DNA of 64,000 nt from JBBSEX01 sp038239345 (lineage in GTDB: Bacteria > Acidobacteriota > Terriglobia > Bryobacterales > Bryobacteraceae): the NCBI GenBank assembly GCA_038239345.1, contig JBBSEX010000015.1, forward strand, positions 1 through 64,000, read 5' to 3'. Below, piece by piece: positions 1 to 8,378 of the stretch (position 1 is its first letter; each line of letters starts with the position of its first letter). The position numbers were made by a program, and so were the translations under genes. The notes beneath the pieces are model-generated. The model was not told where the DNA came from and searched no databases. It saw only the letters and a program-made list of their open reading frames with translations.

Positions 1-1056
1 CTCGACGACGATCTCGCCGCGCAGGATCAGAAGTTTCAGCGTCGCCGGATTCCAGTTGGTCATGAGGGAGACGAGGAAATTTCCATCCGCCCTTATAACG
101 GAAGCATTCTGGTTTCGGGCGCCTCGGGAAGCGGCAAATCGACGTTAACCGCGGGGCTGCTGGAAGCCATCATGGAGCGAAAATATCAGGTCTGCCTGAT
201 CGATCCCGAAGGCGATTATGAGGCTTTCGCCGGCATGGTCACCATTGGCGATGAGAGACATCCCCCAAGCCTCGATCAAATTTTGCAATCGCTGGAAAAA
301 CCGGGCGCGCAGGTGGTCGTGAACATGATTGGCGTGCAACTCGCGGATCGGCCGGCGTTCTTCGCAACGTTGCTCCCGCGCTTACAGGAAATGCGTTTGC
401 GCACCGGACGGCCACACTGGCTCGTTATCGACGAAGCCCACCACATGCTGCACGCCGGATGGGCGCCCGCTTCCGCGGAACTTGCGGGAGAGCTGAAAAA
501 TATCATTCTGATCACCGTGCATCCCGAGCATGTTGCGCCGTCGGCTTTGCAAGCCGTCGATGTGATGTTTGCCGTTGGCACAGCGGCTCGCGATGTCGTT
601 AAGGAATTTGCGGAGACAATCGGCGTACCCGAGCCGCACGTGCAGTCAAAGGAAGTCGATCTCCGCAAAGCCTTGGTCTGGTTTCGCGAAACGGATGCCT
701 TGCGCCAGATTGACCTATTGCCACCCAAGGTAGAGCGCAAGCGGCACAAACGTAAATACGCCTATGGTGAGTTGGATCCGGATCGCTCGTTCTTTTTCAA
801 GGGAACGAAGGGACAGCTTAATTTACGAGCTCAAAACTTGATGGTCTTTCTGCAACTGGCGGAAGGGATCGACGATGAAACCTGGAATTATCACCTCCGC
901 CAAGGAGATTATTCGAAATGGTTTCGCGAAGGAATTAAGGATGAAGATCTGTCGAAGGAAGTCACACAGGTTGAAGAGAACGCCGCGCTGAATCCACGCG
1001 AGAGTCGCGAATTAGTGAAGAAGGCAATTGAGCAGCGCTATACGGCTCCGGCTTAA
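1..1056 (+). CDS. DUF87/HerA-like P-loop ATPase, C-terminal part (5' truncated)
   Basis: The reading frame is open from base 1, so the N-terminus lies outside the window. A Walker A motif, GASGSGKST, is encoded at about 118-144. A Walker B-like stretch, LVIDEAHH, lies at about 421-444. This spacing and sequence suit the DUF87/HerA-type ATPases that bind and hydrolyse ATP. The C-terminal third is charged, with a basic patch (VERKRHKRK), and has no recognised domain. An internal ATG at 172 is not the start because it would remove the P-loop. What precedes the ATPase domain is unknown; some acidobacterial relatives may carry a HAD-type hydrolase there, but that is recollection and cannot be tested here. 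Its substrate is unknown. Confidence 0.75.
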   Translation, partial: LDDDLAAQDQKFQRRRIPVGHEGDEEISIRPYNGSILVSGASGSGKSTLTAGLLEAIMERKYQVCLIDPEGDYEAFAGMVTIGDERHPPSLDQILQSLEKPGAQVVVNMIGVQLADRPAFFATLLPRLQEMRLRTGRPHWLVIDEAHHMLHAGWAPASAELAGELKNIILITVHPEHVAPSALQAVDVMFAVGTAARDVVKEFAETIGVPEPHVQSKEVDLRKALVWFRETDALRQIDLLPPKVERKRHKRKYAYGELDPDRSFFFKGTKGQLNLRAQNLMVFLQLAEGIDDETWNYHLRQGDYSKWFREGIKDEDLSKEVTQVEENAALNPRESRELVKKAIEQRYTAPA

Positions 1057-1063
1057 ATCAAGA

Positions 1064-1770
1064 TTAGCCGAGCAATTCTTCCAGGCTCTTCACGTGCAGG
1101 ACCGAGACACCCAACTGCTCCAGCTCTAGAGCCGATAGCCTGGACAACTTCTCGCTAGCCCAACCGGGTAAAGGGCCGAAACGATCACTCAACTGGCGGC
1201 GCAGCAGGTTTACCTCTCCTTGTTGCACGCCTTGTTGCACCCCTTCCCGCAACCCTGCTTCACGACCCTTCTTGAACTCTCCGCCCAAGAACCTTATGAT
1301 CCAGGATGTCATTCAGAATTGGCATCTTTCCCGCCTCCCGCTCGACAAATTCTTCTAACTTCCATAATCCCGACAATATCAAGAGCTGGCTTAGCGCCGC
1401 TCCCCGTACCCCGGTTCAAGCAAGGCGATCTTCCCGATAATCCGCCCGATCGCCGCCTGTTGATCCTACAATCGCGCCAGAATCCCAATCACATTATCGC
1501 CACTTGATCGCTATCCAACAGGCGGTCCCCATCCAAATCGCGGATGTCCACTAAGCGATAGCGAAACGACATCGCCGGACCAATCAACTCCGCTTTCATC
1601 CGCAGCGGAGCGGCGCCGACATACAGCAGAATCTGCCGCGGAAATCCACACGCGTCACCCGCGCCTCAGGGAGTTTGACGTTGATCCAGCGGGCGATTCG
1701 AACGCCCGTCAATTCCTGGATCGTGAGACTCCTGCAGCAGGAGCTTCAATGCCGTGTCGTATTCATGCAT
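1064..1770 (-). pseudogene. Degraded Rpn/YhgA-like PD-(D/E)XK nuclease (putative transposase) with DUF4351 tail
   Basis: Reading the minus strand from the ATG at 1770 gives MHEYDTALKLLLQ, a typical start of Rpn-family recombination-promoting nucleases in Acidobacteria. The frame then breaks. Family-like segments continue in other frames: LTIQELTGVRIARWINV, then QILLYVGAAPLRMKAELIG, then GILARL, EEFVEREAGK and finally EFKKGREAG followed by a DUF4351-like end. At least four frameshifts are needed. The segment that normally joins RVDF to PRQILLYVG, which carries the catalytic acidic residues, is absent, so a deletion of probably over 100 bp occurred. The intact 3' piece (1064-1312) alone encodes 82 residues. 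The start overlaps the cobA-hemD stop by 8 bp. No terminal repeats were seen. Confidence 0.8.
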
Positions 1771-3247
1771 TGCAACCACTCACGATCGCCTGCGTCAGGC
1801 CTTCCATCGTGAACGGGTTGGCCTCTACGGTGATGGCGATTCCATGCATCTTCGCCGTCTCGCTGGTGATCGGACCGATGGAGGCAACCCGCACCCCGGA
1901 CAGCGACTCAGGACCGGCGATGGCCAGGAAATTCTTCACCGTCGATGAACTCGTAAATGTAATCCAGTCGGGCTTGCGCTTGGCGTCGAACACCTTCCGC
2001 GCCCGTTCCCCGGCGCCCGCGGGGACGGCATTTCGATAGGCATCCACCACTTCGACTAGCGCGCCTCGCTTGCGCAATTCCACCGGCACGACATCGCGCG
2101 CCACCGCCGCCCTGGGCAACAGCACACGCGCCTGATCCAGGTTCACGCCGCGAAAGGCATCCAGCAAACTCTCGGCGACATATTCCGTCGGCATCAAATC
2201 GACCTTCAGATGCGCCGCCTCCACCGCCGCCCGTGTCGCCGGGCCGATCGTGCAGATTCGTGCCCGCAGCGCCCGTAAATCGCGCTTTGATTCATCCAGC
2301 CGGTCAAGGAAAAATCGCACGCCATTGACGCTCGTAAAAATCAACCAGTCATAACTGTCCAACCGCTCGATAGCCTCGTCCAGTGGCCCCCAATCTTCCG
2401 CCGGCCGGATCTCTATGGTCGGCAGTGTCACCACGTCGGCGCCCAGCTCGCGTAACGACGAACTCAGACTGCCCGCCTGTGCCCGATCCCGCGTAATCAC
2501 GATCCGTTGCCCGAATAGCGGCAGCCGCTCATACCAATTGAATTTGTCGCGTAACGCCACAACCTCGCCGATTAAAATCGTCGCCGGCGGTTTCATGCTT
2601 GCCGCGGCAATCAACTCCGGTAGCGTAGCCAGCGTTCCCACCAGGGTTTCCTGATCGGGCCGCGTTCCCCAGCGCACCGCCATCGCCGGCGTATCGGCTG
2701 ACCTGCCGCGGGCGATCAGTTCCCGCGCGATCTCCGGAAAGGAGGTCAGCCCCATGAACAGAACCACGGTTTCCGCAGCCCCGACGCGCCCCCAATCGAT
2801 GGCGCTCGCGTTATGACCCGTCACAAACGTTACCGCCGAAGTGTGTTCCCGGTGGGTTAACGGAACACCGCTATAAGCCGCGATTCCCAACGGCGTCGTT
2901 ACCCCCGGCACTACCTCATAGGCGATTCCAGCCTCGTTCAGGGCTTCCAATTCTTCCCCGCCCCGCCCAAAGATCAGCGGATCGCCGCCCTTCAATCGAA
3001 CCACCGTCCAACCGCGCCGCGCCCGATCCACTAACAGCCGGTTGATCTCCGCTTGCTCGAAGCTGTGGTCACCCTTCTTCTTGCCGACATACAACCGTTC
3101 GGCCGTGGCGGGAGCCAGATCGAGTAACGCTTCATTCGCCAGATTGTCGTAGAGAACCGTATCGGCCCGGGCCAGAATTTGACGGCCCTTCCAGGTAATC
3201 AGATCGGGATCGCCCGGTCCCGCGCCAACCAGGTAGACCTTATTCAT
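1763..3247 (-). CDS. cobA-hemD: Fused uroporphyrinogen-III C-methyltransferase / uroporphyrinogen-III synthase
   Basis: This 494-residue fusion has two tetrapyrrole activities. Residues 1 to about 240 are a SUMT/CobA domain with the SAM-binding VGAGPGDPDLIT motif near the start, the LKGGDPLIFGRGGEE motif near residue 90 and VPGVTT after it. This domain methylates uroporphyrinogen III to precorrin-2, on the route to siroheme and cobalamin. Residues from about 250 onward match HemD, which cyclises hydroxymethylbilane to uroporphyrinogen III. It overlaps hemC by 8 bp and is last in the hem operon. No CysG-like dehydrogenase/ferrochelatase domain is present, so siroheme would need enzymes from elsewhere. 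The fusion order is known in several phyla. The siroheme-dependent reductase at 8.4-10.1 kb is a plausible consumer. Confidence 0.95.
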   Translation of the reverse strand: MNKVYLVGAGPGDPDLITWKGRQILARADTVLYDNLANEALLDLAPATAERLYVGKKKGDHSFEQAEINRLLVDRARRGWTVVRLKGGDPLIFGRGGEELEALNEAGIAYEVVPGVTTPLGIAAYSGVPLTHREHTSAVTFVTGHNASAIDWGRVGAAETVVLFMGLTSFPEIARELIARGRSADTPAMAVRWGTRPDQETLVGTLATLPELIAAASMKPPATILIGEVVALRDKFNWYERLPLFGQRIVITRDRAQAGSLSSSLRELGADVVTLPTIEIRPAEDWGPLDEAIERLDSYDWLIFTSVNGVRFFLDRLDESKRDLRALRARICTIGPATRAAVEAAHLKVDLMPTEYVAESLLDAFRGVNLDQARVLLPRAAVARDVVPVELRKRGALVEVVDAYRNAVPAGAGERARKVFDAKRKPDWITFTSSSTVKNFLAIAGPESLSGVRVASIGPITSETAKMHGIAITVEANPFTMEGLTQAIVSGCNA

Positions 3248-4139
3248 AAACCGCTTCGAGAATTTCTTTCGCGCCCGTTGCCATCAACCGTGCACCCAAT
3301 GCGGCGCCGATCCGTTCGGCATCAACCACTAGCCCGCGGGTCGCGCCACGAACGATTTGCTGTCCATCCGGCGAGATCACCACCGCTCGCAGGTGAATCT
3401 CCAAGCCCGACACTTGCCCATATGCCCCAATCGGCACCTGGCACCCGCCACCCAACGCCGATAGTGCCGCGCGCTCCGCTGTGATCGCCGCCCGCGAAGC
3501 CGCGTCGTCCAGCTTCCGCACCACTTGCTCGATCGGACTCGATTCGTCGCGCGTCTCGATCGCCAGCGCTCCCTGTCCCGCCGCCGGACACATCGTCTCC
3601 ACCGGAATCAACTGCCTGATCCGTTCTTCCCAACCAAGTCGCCGCAATCCCGCTGCCGCCAGCACGATCGCTTCATACTGACCCTCGTCCAGCTTGCGCA
3701 GCCGCGTATCGACATTGCCGCGAATCGATTCCACCCGCAGATCCGGCCGTGCCGCTCGCAGTTGCGCCCCGCGCCGCAAGGAGCTGGTTCCCACGAGCGC
3801 GCCCTCGCGTAACTCTTCCAGACTTGCGCCCACCAGCGCGTCATGGACGTCCTCCCGCTCCGGGATCCCCTGTAAGGTCAGGCCAGCGGGCAGCGTCGTC
3901 GGCATATCTTTAAGGCTATGCACGGCCACATCGATTGATCGGTTCAGCAGTGCTTCTTCTATTTCCTTGGTAAACAAACCCTTCGTCCCCACCTGCGATA
4001 GCGGCACGTTCTGGATCATGTCGCCCGTGGTCCGGATAATTTCGATGCGGCACGTTTCGCCTAATTCAATCAGCTTCGACTGCACCCAGTGCGCCTGCCA
4101 TAGCGCGAGTTGCGACCCGCGCGATCCGATTACGATCAT
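3240..4139 (-). CDS. hemC: Hydroxymethylbilane synthase (porphobilinogen deaminase)
   Basis: HemC joins four porphobilinogen molecules into hydroxymethylbilane, the substrate of HemD encoded by the next gene. The 299-residue length is normal. The start IGSRGSQLALWQA, the segment AVHSLKDMPT and GTSSLRRGAQL are family signatures that line the active site. The cofactor-attachment loop GGGCQVPIGAYG near residue 240 carries the cysteine that holds the dipyrromethane primer. The ATG at 4139 sits directly after the hemA stop at 4140, and the end overlaps cobA-hemD, so translational coupling along the operon is likely. Confidence 0.97.
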   Translation of the reverse strand: MIVIGSRGSQLALWQAHWVQSKLIELGETCRIEIIRTTGDMIQNVPLSQVGTKGLFTKEIEEALLNRSIDVAVHSLKDMPTTLPAGLTLQGIPEREDVHDALVGASLEELREGALVGTSSLRRGAQLRAARPDLRVESIRGNVDTRLRKLDEGQYEAIVLAAAGLRRLGWEERIRQLIPVETMCPAAGQGALAIETRDESSPIEQVVRKLDDAASRAAITAERAALSALGGGCQVPIGAYGQVSGLEIHLRAVVISPDGQQIVRGATRGLVVDAERIGAALGARLMATGAKEILEAVYE

Positions 4140-5405
4140 CTATTCTCCCAAGCGAAATAGTTTGCGGATCAAGCTGACCACATCGCGACCCTCGGGCTCG
4201 GTCGATTGCCGCCGCAACTCCGATATCGGGCCGTGGGCGATCTTATTAATGATGCTCCGCGTAAGCGCTTCCACGGCTTCTTCCTGCTGCGCCGTTAACG
4301 GCCCCAATTTGGCCCGCATGCGCTCAAACTCCGCCGCCCGTAGCCCTTCCAGTTGTTGTTGCAAACTGACAATCGTTGGGGCCACCTCGCGAACTTTCAG
4401 CCGCGACACCATCCGCTCCACTTCCTCGGTGATGATTTCTTCGGCTTCCAGGGCGATGATCTTACGGCCCTCCAGGTTGCGGGTCACGGCCTTGCCCAGA
4501 TCGTCGATGTCGTACAGAAAAACGTTATCGAGTTGATTCACATCGGGGTCGATATTGCGCGGCACCGCGATGTCGATCAGAAACATCGGACGATTCTTCC
4601 GCAACTCGATGACCCGCCGCATTTCGTCTTTGCGAAGAATATAGTGCGGTGCGCCACTCGACGCAATCACGATATCTATGTCGGGCAAGGTCGTGATGAA
4701 ATGCTGATAATCGACGATCTTGCCGTCAAACAAAGCAGCCATTTCGATGGCCCGCTCGCGGGTGCGGTTCGTCACGTAAATCTGCGAGACGCCTGACCGG
4801 TGCAAGTGCCGCGCCGCCGCTTCGGACATCTTACCGGCGCCTACCACCATCACCTTCTTGTCCTTCAAAGACCCGAATATCTCCCGCGCTAATTCCACCG
4901 CGGCGAAGCTGACCGACACCGCATTGGCCCCGATTTCAGTCTCCGTTCGAACCCGTTTGGCCACGCTAAAAGCCCGCGTTAATACTTGATCCAGGAATCC
5001 ACTCATCGCCCCGCGCTGCTTGGCTGCCGCGTACGCCGCTTTTAGCTGCCCAAGGATTTGCGGTTCGCCCACCACCATCGAGTCCAGGCTGGATGCTACG
5101 CGAAACAGATGCCGTATCGCTTCCTGTCCATCGAAACGATATAAGTAGGGCGAAACCCACTCCCGCTTCACCTGGCGCCGGTCCGCTAGGAACTGCTCGA
5201 CACACCCGTCCACATCGGCGCTTTCGTTGCCCGTCACCGCGATCTCCACGCGATTACAGGTGGAAAGAATCATGCCTTCCATCAGCCCCGGACGCTGCTT
5301 CAAATCGTCCAGCGCATCGGGCAAGCCTAGGGGGTCGAATGCCAGGCGCTCACGCACTTCTACCGGCGCCGTCCGATGATTCAAACCTGTGATGGAAAAT
5401 TTCAT
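4140..5405 (-). CDS. hemA: Glutamyl-tRNA reductase
   Basis: HemA reduces glutamyl-tRNA to glutamate-1-semialdehyde, the first committed step of C5-pathway haem synthesis, using NADPH. I place the start at the ATG at 5405, giving MKFSITGLNHRTAPVEVRE, the usual family N-terminus. An upstream in-frame ATG at 5456 would add 17 atypical residues and run 43 bp into the preceding gene. The catalytic cysteine is in ILSTCNRVEI near residue 50. The tRNA-binding/catalytic domain includes SLDSMVVGEPQILGQ, and the NADPH-binding domain includes VVGAGKMSEAAA. The C-terminal part is the helical dimerisation domain. The 421-residue length is normal. The partner hemL is not in the window. Confidence 0.96.
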   Translation of the reverse strand: MKFSITGLNHRTAPVEVRERLAFDPLGLPDALDDLKQRPGLMEGMILSTCNRVEIAVTGNESADVDGCVEQFLADRRQVKREWVSPYLYRFDGQEAIRHLFRVASSLDSMVVGEPQILGQLKAAYAAAKQRGAMSGFLDQVLTRAFSVAKRVRTETEIGANAVSVSFAAVELAREIFGSLKDKKVMVVGAGKMSEAAARHLHRSGVSQIYVTNRTRERAIEMAALFDGKIVDYQHFITTLPDIDIVIASSGAPHYILRKDEMRRVIELRKNRPMFLIDIAVPRNIDPDVNQLDNVFLYDIDDLGKAVTRNLEGRKIIALEAEEIITEEVERMVSRLKVREVAPTIVSLQQQLEGLRAAEFERMRAKLGPLTAQQEEAVEALTRSIINKIAHGPISELRRQSTEPEGRDVVSLIRKLFRLGE

Positions 5406-5413
5406 CCGCGTCG

Positions 5414-6232
5414 CTATCGTAGTAACAAAGGACGCAAACCGATGTGCGCCACCCACGTAATCGCCGACGCGCCAAGCACCGCGATCGCCATTAAGGCCGC
5501 TTTTCTACCCCGCCATCCGGCCACGCCGCGCAGATAAATCATAATCAGGCAAAGCGCCCAGGTGAAGAATGAAATCGCAATCTTCACATCGACAATCCAC
5601 TTCGTTCCCGATTCGATAAAGGCCCACGTGCTGCCCGCGATTACTCCTAGCGTGATAAACGCAAAACCAAAACCCATGGAATTTGTCACTAGCTTATCCA
5701 GCGTGGCCAGCGGCGGAAGGCGATCAAAAACACCCATCGGTCTTTTCTGCTTCAGCTGCCTTTCTTGGATGAGATAAAACAAGGAAGCGATGGCTGTTTG
5801 CAGCAGCGCCGCGTAACCCACCAAAATTAGAATCACATGCAGCAAGAGCCAGGCATTGCGAACCCGGGTGTCGGCCCACGGAGCCACCGGAAACTCCATT
5901 CCGCCCGTCTGCGTCATTAGGAATACAAGGGGAAATAAGATTACTCCGATGCTATCGAATTTGTAGCGCCAATGAACTACTAAGAATGCGACCCCAATCA
6001 GAAACGCGCAAACGGAAATCGATTCGTAGAAATTATTAACCGGCGCCTGATGGTGGCTAATCGCCAGTTCCACCAGAGACACGAAGTGCAGCACTAAGCC
6101 GATCCGGAACGCGCCTAAAGCCAGCGGAAACATCGGAGACCGTTTCCGTAGCGCGATCCAGATGGCGTGGATCAACCCCACTGCGTAGCAAGCCGCGGCG
6201 GTGCGCAGCCAGAAAATACTCATTGTCTCCAT
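5414..6232 (-). CDS. Cytochrome c assembly family membrane protein (CcsA/HemX-like)
   Basis: This 272-residue polytopic protein has about eight hydrophobic segments and belongs to the CcsA/CcmC/HemX-type cytochrome c assembly family. A conserved histidine lies in LLLHVILILVGYAALLQ, and a tryptophan-containing loop GSTWAFIESGTKW stands where true haem handlers have the WWD motif. The motif is degenerate, which is closer to HemX than to CcmC or CcsA. In Firmicutes, HemX-type genes also precede hemA and affect its level, and that context is repeated here. A second ATG at 6223 (MSIFWLRT) follows a GGAG and may be the real start. It opens the hem operon. Haem transport itself is not shown by the sequence. 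Confidence 0.8.
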   Translation of the reverse strand: METMSIFWLRTAAACYAVGLIHAIWIALRKRSPMFPLALGAFRIGLVLHFVSLVELAISHHQAPVNNFYESISVCAFLIGVAFLVVHWRYKFDSIGVILFPLVFLMTQTGGMEFPVAPWADTRVRNAWLLLHVILILVGYAALLQTAIASLFYLIQERQLKQKRPMGVFDRLPPLATLDKLVTNSMGFGFAFITLGVIAGSTWAFIESGTKWIVDVKIAISFFTWALCLIMIYLRGVAGWRGRKAALMAIAVLGASAITWVAHIGLRPLLLR

Positions 6233-6291
6233 GGGCGGTGGCTACTCATCAGTATATCGGGGGTTGTCGCGCGCAGCGCTAGCATGAAGCC

Positions 6292-7011
6292 ATGGAACCA
6301 TTTCTGCTGAATAAAAGAATCCTGATTACCGGAGCCTCCAAGGGTATTGGACGCGCTATCGCCTTAGCGGTAGCAAGAGCTGGGGCTTCCGTGGTCATTT
6401 GCGGGAGAACTGCTGCGATTGAAAAAGCGGCAAAAGAGCTCTCTGACGAAACCGGCGCTAAGGTGATTGGCAAACTTGCCGATGTGAAGAATTGTGAGCA
6501 GGTTGCGGAACTCTTCCAGTTTGTAGATCGGGAACTGGGCGGCCTGGACATCTTGGTGAACAACGCCGGCGTGGGTGTTTTCGCTAAGACAGCGGACCTT
6601 AGTATCGAAGACTGGCGGAGCGTGATCGACACGAATCTGTCGGGAGTTTTCTACTGTACCCGGGAAGCGTTGCAGAGATTCAAATCCGCTGGTGGCGGAT
6701 ATCTCGTCAATATCAGTAGTCTCGCGGGGAAAAATCCATTCGCTGGAGGCGCAGCTTATAACGCCTCTAAGTTCGCCTTAAACGGTTTTAGTGAGGCTGT
6801 GATGCTCGATCATCGCGGCGATAACGTCCGGGTCAGTTACATCATGCCGGGCAGCGTGGATACCTCGTTTGGATCCACTCAGACTGGAGCGGATTGGAAA
6901 ATTGCTCCGGAAGATATTGCGGAGATAGTTTTGATGTTGCTTAGAATGCCGCCCCGCACCCTGGTCAGCCGGGTGGAAGTACGGCCCTCTAAGCCCAAGG
7001 GAAACGCGTAG
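6292..7011 (+). CDS. SDR family NAD(P)-dependent oxidoreductase
   Basis: This is a classical short-chain dehydrogenase of 239 residues. The cofactor motif TGASKGIGRA is at the N-terminus and NNAGVGVF near residue 90. The catalytic serine is in NISSLAG, and the Tyr-Lys pair is in YNASKFA. An arginine in ICGRTAA follows the second strand, which favours NADP(H). It resembles 3-oxoacyl-ACP reductases but has no fatty-acid neighbours, so the substrate is not assigned. It is divergent from the hem operon, with 59 bp between the two starts. Confidence 0.9.
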   Translation: MEPFLLNKRILITGASKGIGRAIALAVARAGASVVICGRTAAIEKAAKELSDETGAKVIGKLADVKNCEQVAELFQFVDRELGGLDILVNNAGVGVFAKTADLSIEDWRSVIDTNLSGVFYCTREALQRFKSAGGGYLVNISSLAGKNPFAGGAAYNASKFALNGFSEAVMLDHRGDNVRVSYIMPGSVDTSFGSTQTGADWKIAPEDIAEIVLMLLRMPPRTLVSRVEVRPSKPKGNA

Positions 7012-7142
7012 CGGCGAATGAACAAGTACTCATGAAGTACCTGTAATCATTGAAGATAGCCGCACCAAAGGTTTGGTCTGTGAAGTGCTCTATGAGAAGG
7101 CGTGAAGAAGTGGTAGTGAAATCGGAAAGAAGGGGGAACGAT

Positions 7143-8318
7143 ATGGTGCGGCTAAATACAGTAGATCCGACGCGAGTGTTAGATCCCACTCGCACAGGAC
7201 GGGATGCGGAGAATCTGGATGTCAGTTTGCGGCGGCTCGTCGTCGGCCAGGATGAAGCCATCCAGCAGATCGTCAACATCTACCAGATGCATTTGACGGG
7301 CATGGCTGCACCAGGTCGACCGATCGGCAACTTCCTTTTTCTGGGCCCGACGGGATCCGGAAAAACGCGAATCGTCGAGGCTACCGCGGAGTGCTTGTTG
7401 CGCAACCCGCGAGCGGTGATCAAGATCGATTGCGCGGAATTCCAGCACAGTCATGAGATCGCCAAGCTGATCGGCTCGCCTCCGGGATACCTCGGGCATC
7501 GGGAGACGCATCCCTTATTGAGCCAGGAAGTGATCAATCAGTTCCAAACTGACACGATCAAGTTAAGCTTTATTCTGTTCGATGAGATTGAGAAGGCCAG
7601 CGACGCTCTGTGGAATTTGCTCTTGGGCATTCTCGATAAAGCCACTCTAACGCTCGGCGACAATCGCAAGGTCGATTTCTCCCGCACGATGATCTTCATG
7701 ACCAGTAACCTGGGTGCGTCGGAGATGAACTCGCTAATCGCCCCGAAACTTGGATTCCGTGCGGTGGAAACCGTGATGGATGAGAAGATGGCAAACAAGC
7801 TGTCTCGCAGCGGCGTGGAAGCGGCTCGCCGCAAATTCACCCCCGAGTTCATGAACCGCCTCGACAAAGTTGTCGTGTTTAAGCCTCTGGGAACGCCGGA
7901 ACTGCAGCGCATTCTCGATATCGAGTTGAATTTAGTACAACAGCGAATCTTCAACACGACCAGCGATAAAGCGTTCATTTTTACCGTCACCGACGATGCC
8001 AAGCAGTTCCTTCTCACGGAGGGAACAGATAGCAAGTACGGCGCCCGGCATCTAAAACGGGCCATCGAACGCTTGCTGGTGCAGCCCCTGGCCAACTTGA
8101 TTGCCACCGATCAGGTTCGTGGTGGCGATTGGGTACGGGTAGACCACGAAACCGCCGCGACATCCTTGAATTTCCTCAAGGAAGCGGAAGGCTTACCGCT
8201 CCAGGATATGGCCAAGATGATCGACACTTCGATCACGATACCGGCCGCGGCCCTCGCGCAGGCGGCAGTGACGGAGATCGCAAAAATTCAGACCGCGAAG
8301 TCATCGCGTCGTGGGTAA
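7143..8318 (+). CDS. Single-ring ClpB/ClpA-like AAA+ ATPase
   Basis: The 391-residue protein corresponds to the second AAA+ ring (D2) of ClpA/ClpB and lacks the Clp N domain, first ring and middle coiled coil. Walker A GPTGSGKT is at residues 68-75 and Walker B ILFDEIEKA at about 144-152. A pore-like loop GSPPGYLGH lies near residue 112. Sensor 1 (MTSNLG), an arginine finger region (FMNRLDKVVVF) and sensor 2 (GARHLKRAIER) are all present, so ATP hydrolysis is expected. The last 50 residues are not Clp-like. The ATG at 7143 is chosen because a purine-rich GGGGGAACG lies just before it. An in-frame ATG at 7050 would add a non-family leader. No ClpP-binding IGF/L loop was recognised, so a protease partner is unlikely. 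Confidence 0.88.
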   Translation: MVRLNTVDPTRVLDPTRTGRDAENLDVSLRRLVVGQDEAIQQIVNIYQMHLTGMAAPGRPIGNFLFLGPTGSGKTRIVEATAECLLRNPRAVIKIDCAEFQHSHEIAKLIGSPPGYLGHRETHPLLSQEVINQFQTDTIKLSFILFDEIEKASDALWNLLLGILDKATLTLGDNRKVDFSRTMIFMTSNLGASEMNSLIAPKLGFRAVETVMDEKMANKLSRSGVEAARRKFTPEFMNRLDKVVVFKPLGTPELQRILDIELNLVQQRIFNTTSDKAFIFTVTDDAKQFLLTEGTDSKYGARHLKRAIERLLVQPLANLIATDQVRGGDWVRVDHETAATSLNFLKEAEGLPLQDMAKMIDTSITIPAAALAQAAVTEIAKIQTAKSSRRG

Positions 8319-8329
8319 TCATCGCTAAC

Positions 8330-8378
8330 AAAAACGCCGGGTACCGATTTGAAAGTCGGTGCCCGGCTCTTTCTTTTT
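8330..8378. terminator. Bidirectional rho-independent terminator
   Basis: A 12-bp stem (GCCGGGTACCGA at 8336-8347 against TCGGTGCCCGGC at 8356-8367, one G-U type pair) encloses an 8-base loop. A T-rich tract follows at 8368-8378, and an A tract precedes at 8330-8334, which becomes a T tract on the minus strand. It lies between the convergent ends of the AAA gene and the sulfite/nitrite reductase gene and can serve both. Confidence 0.9.
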
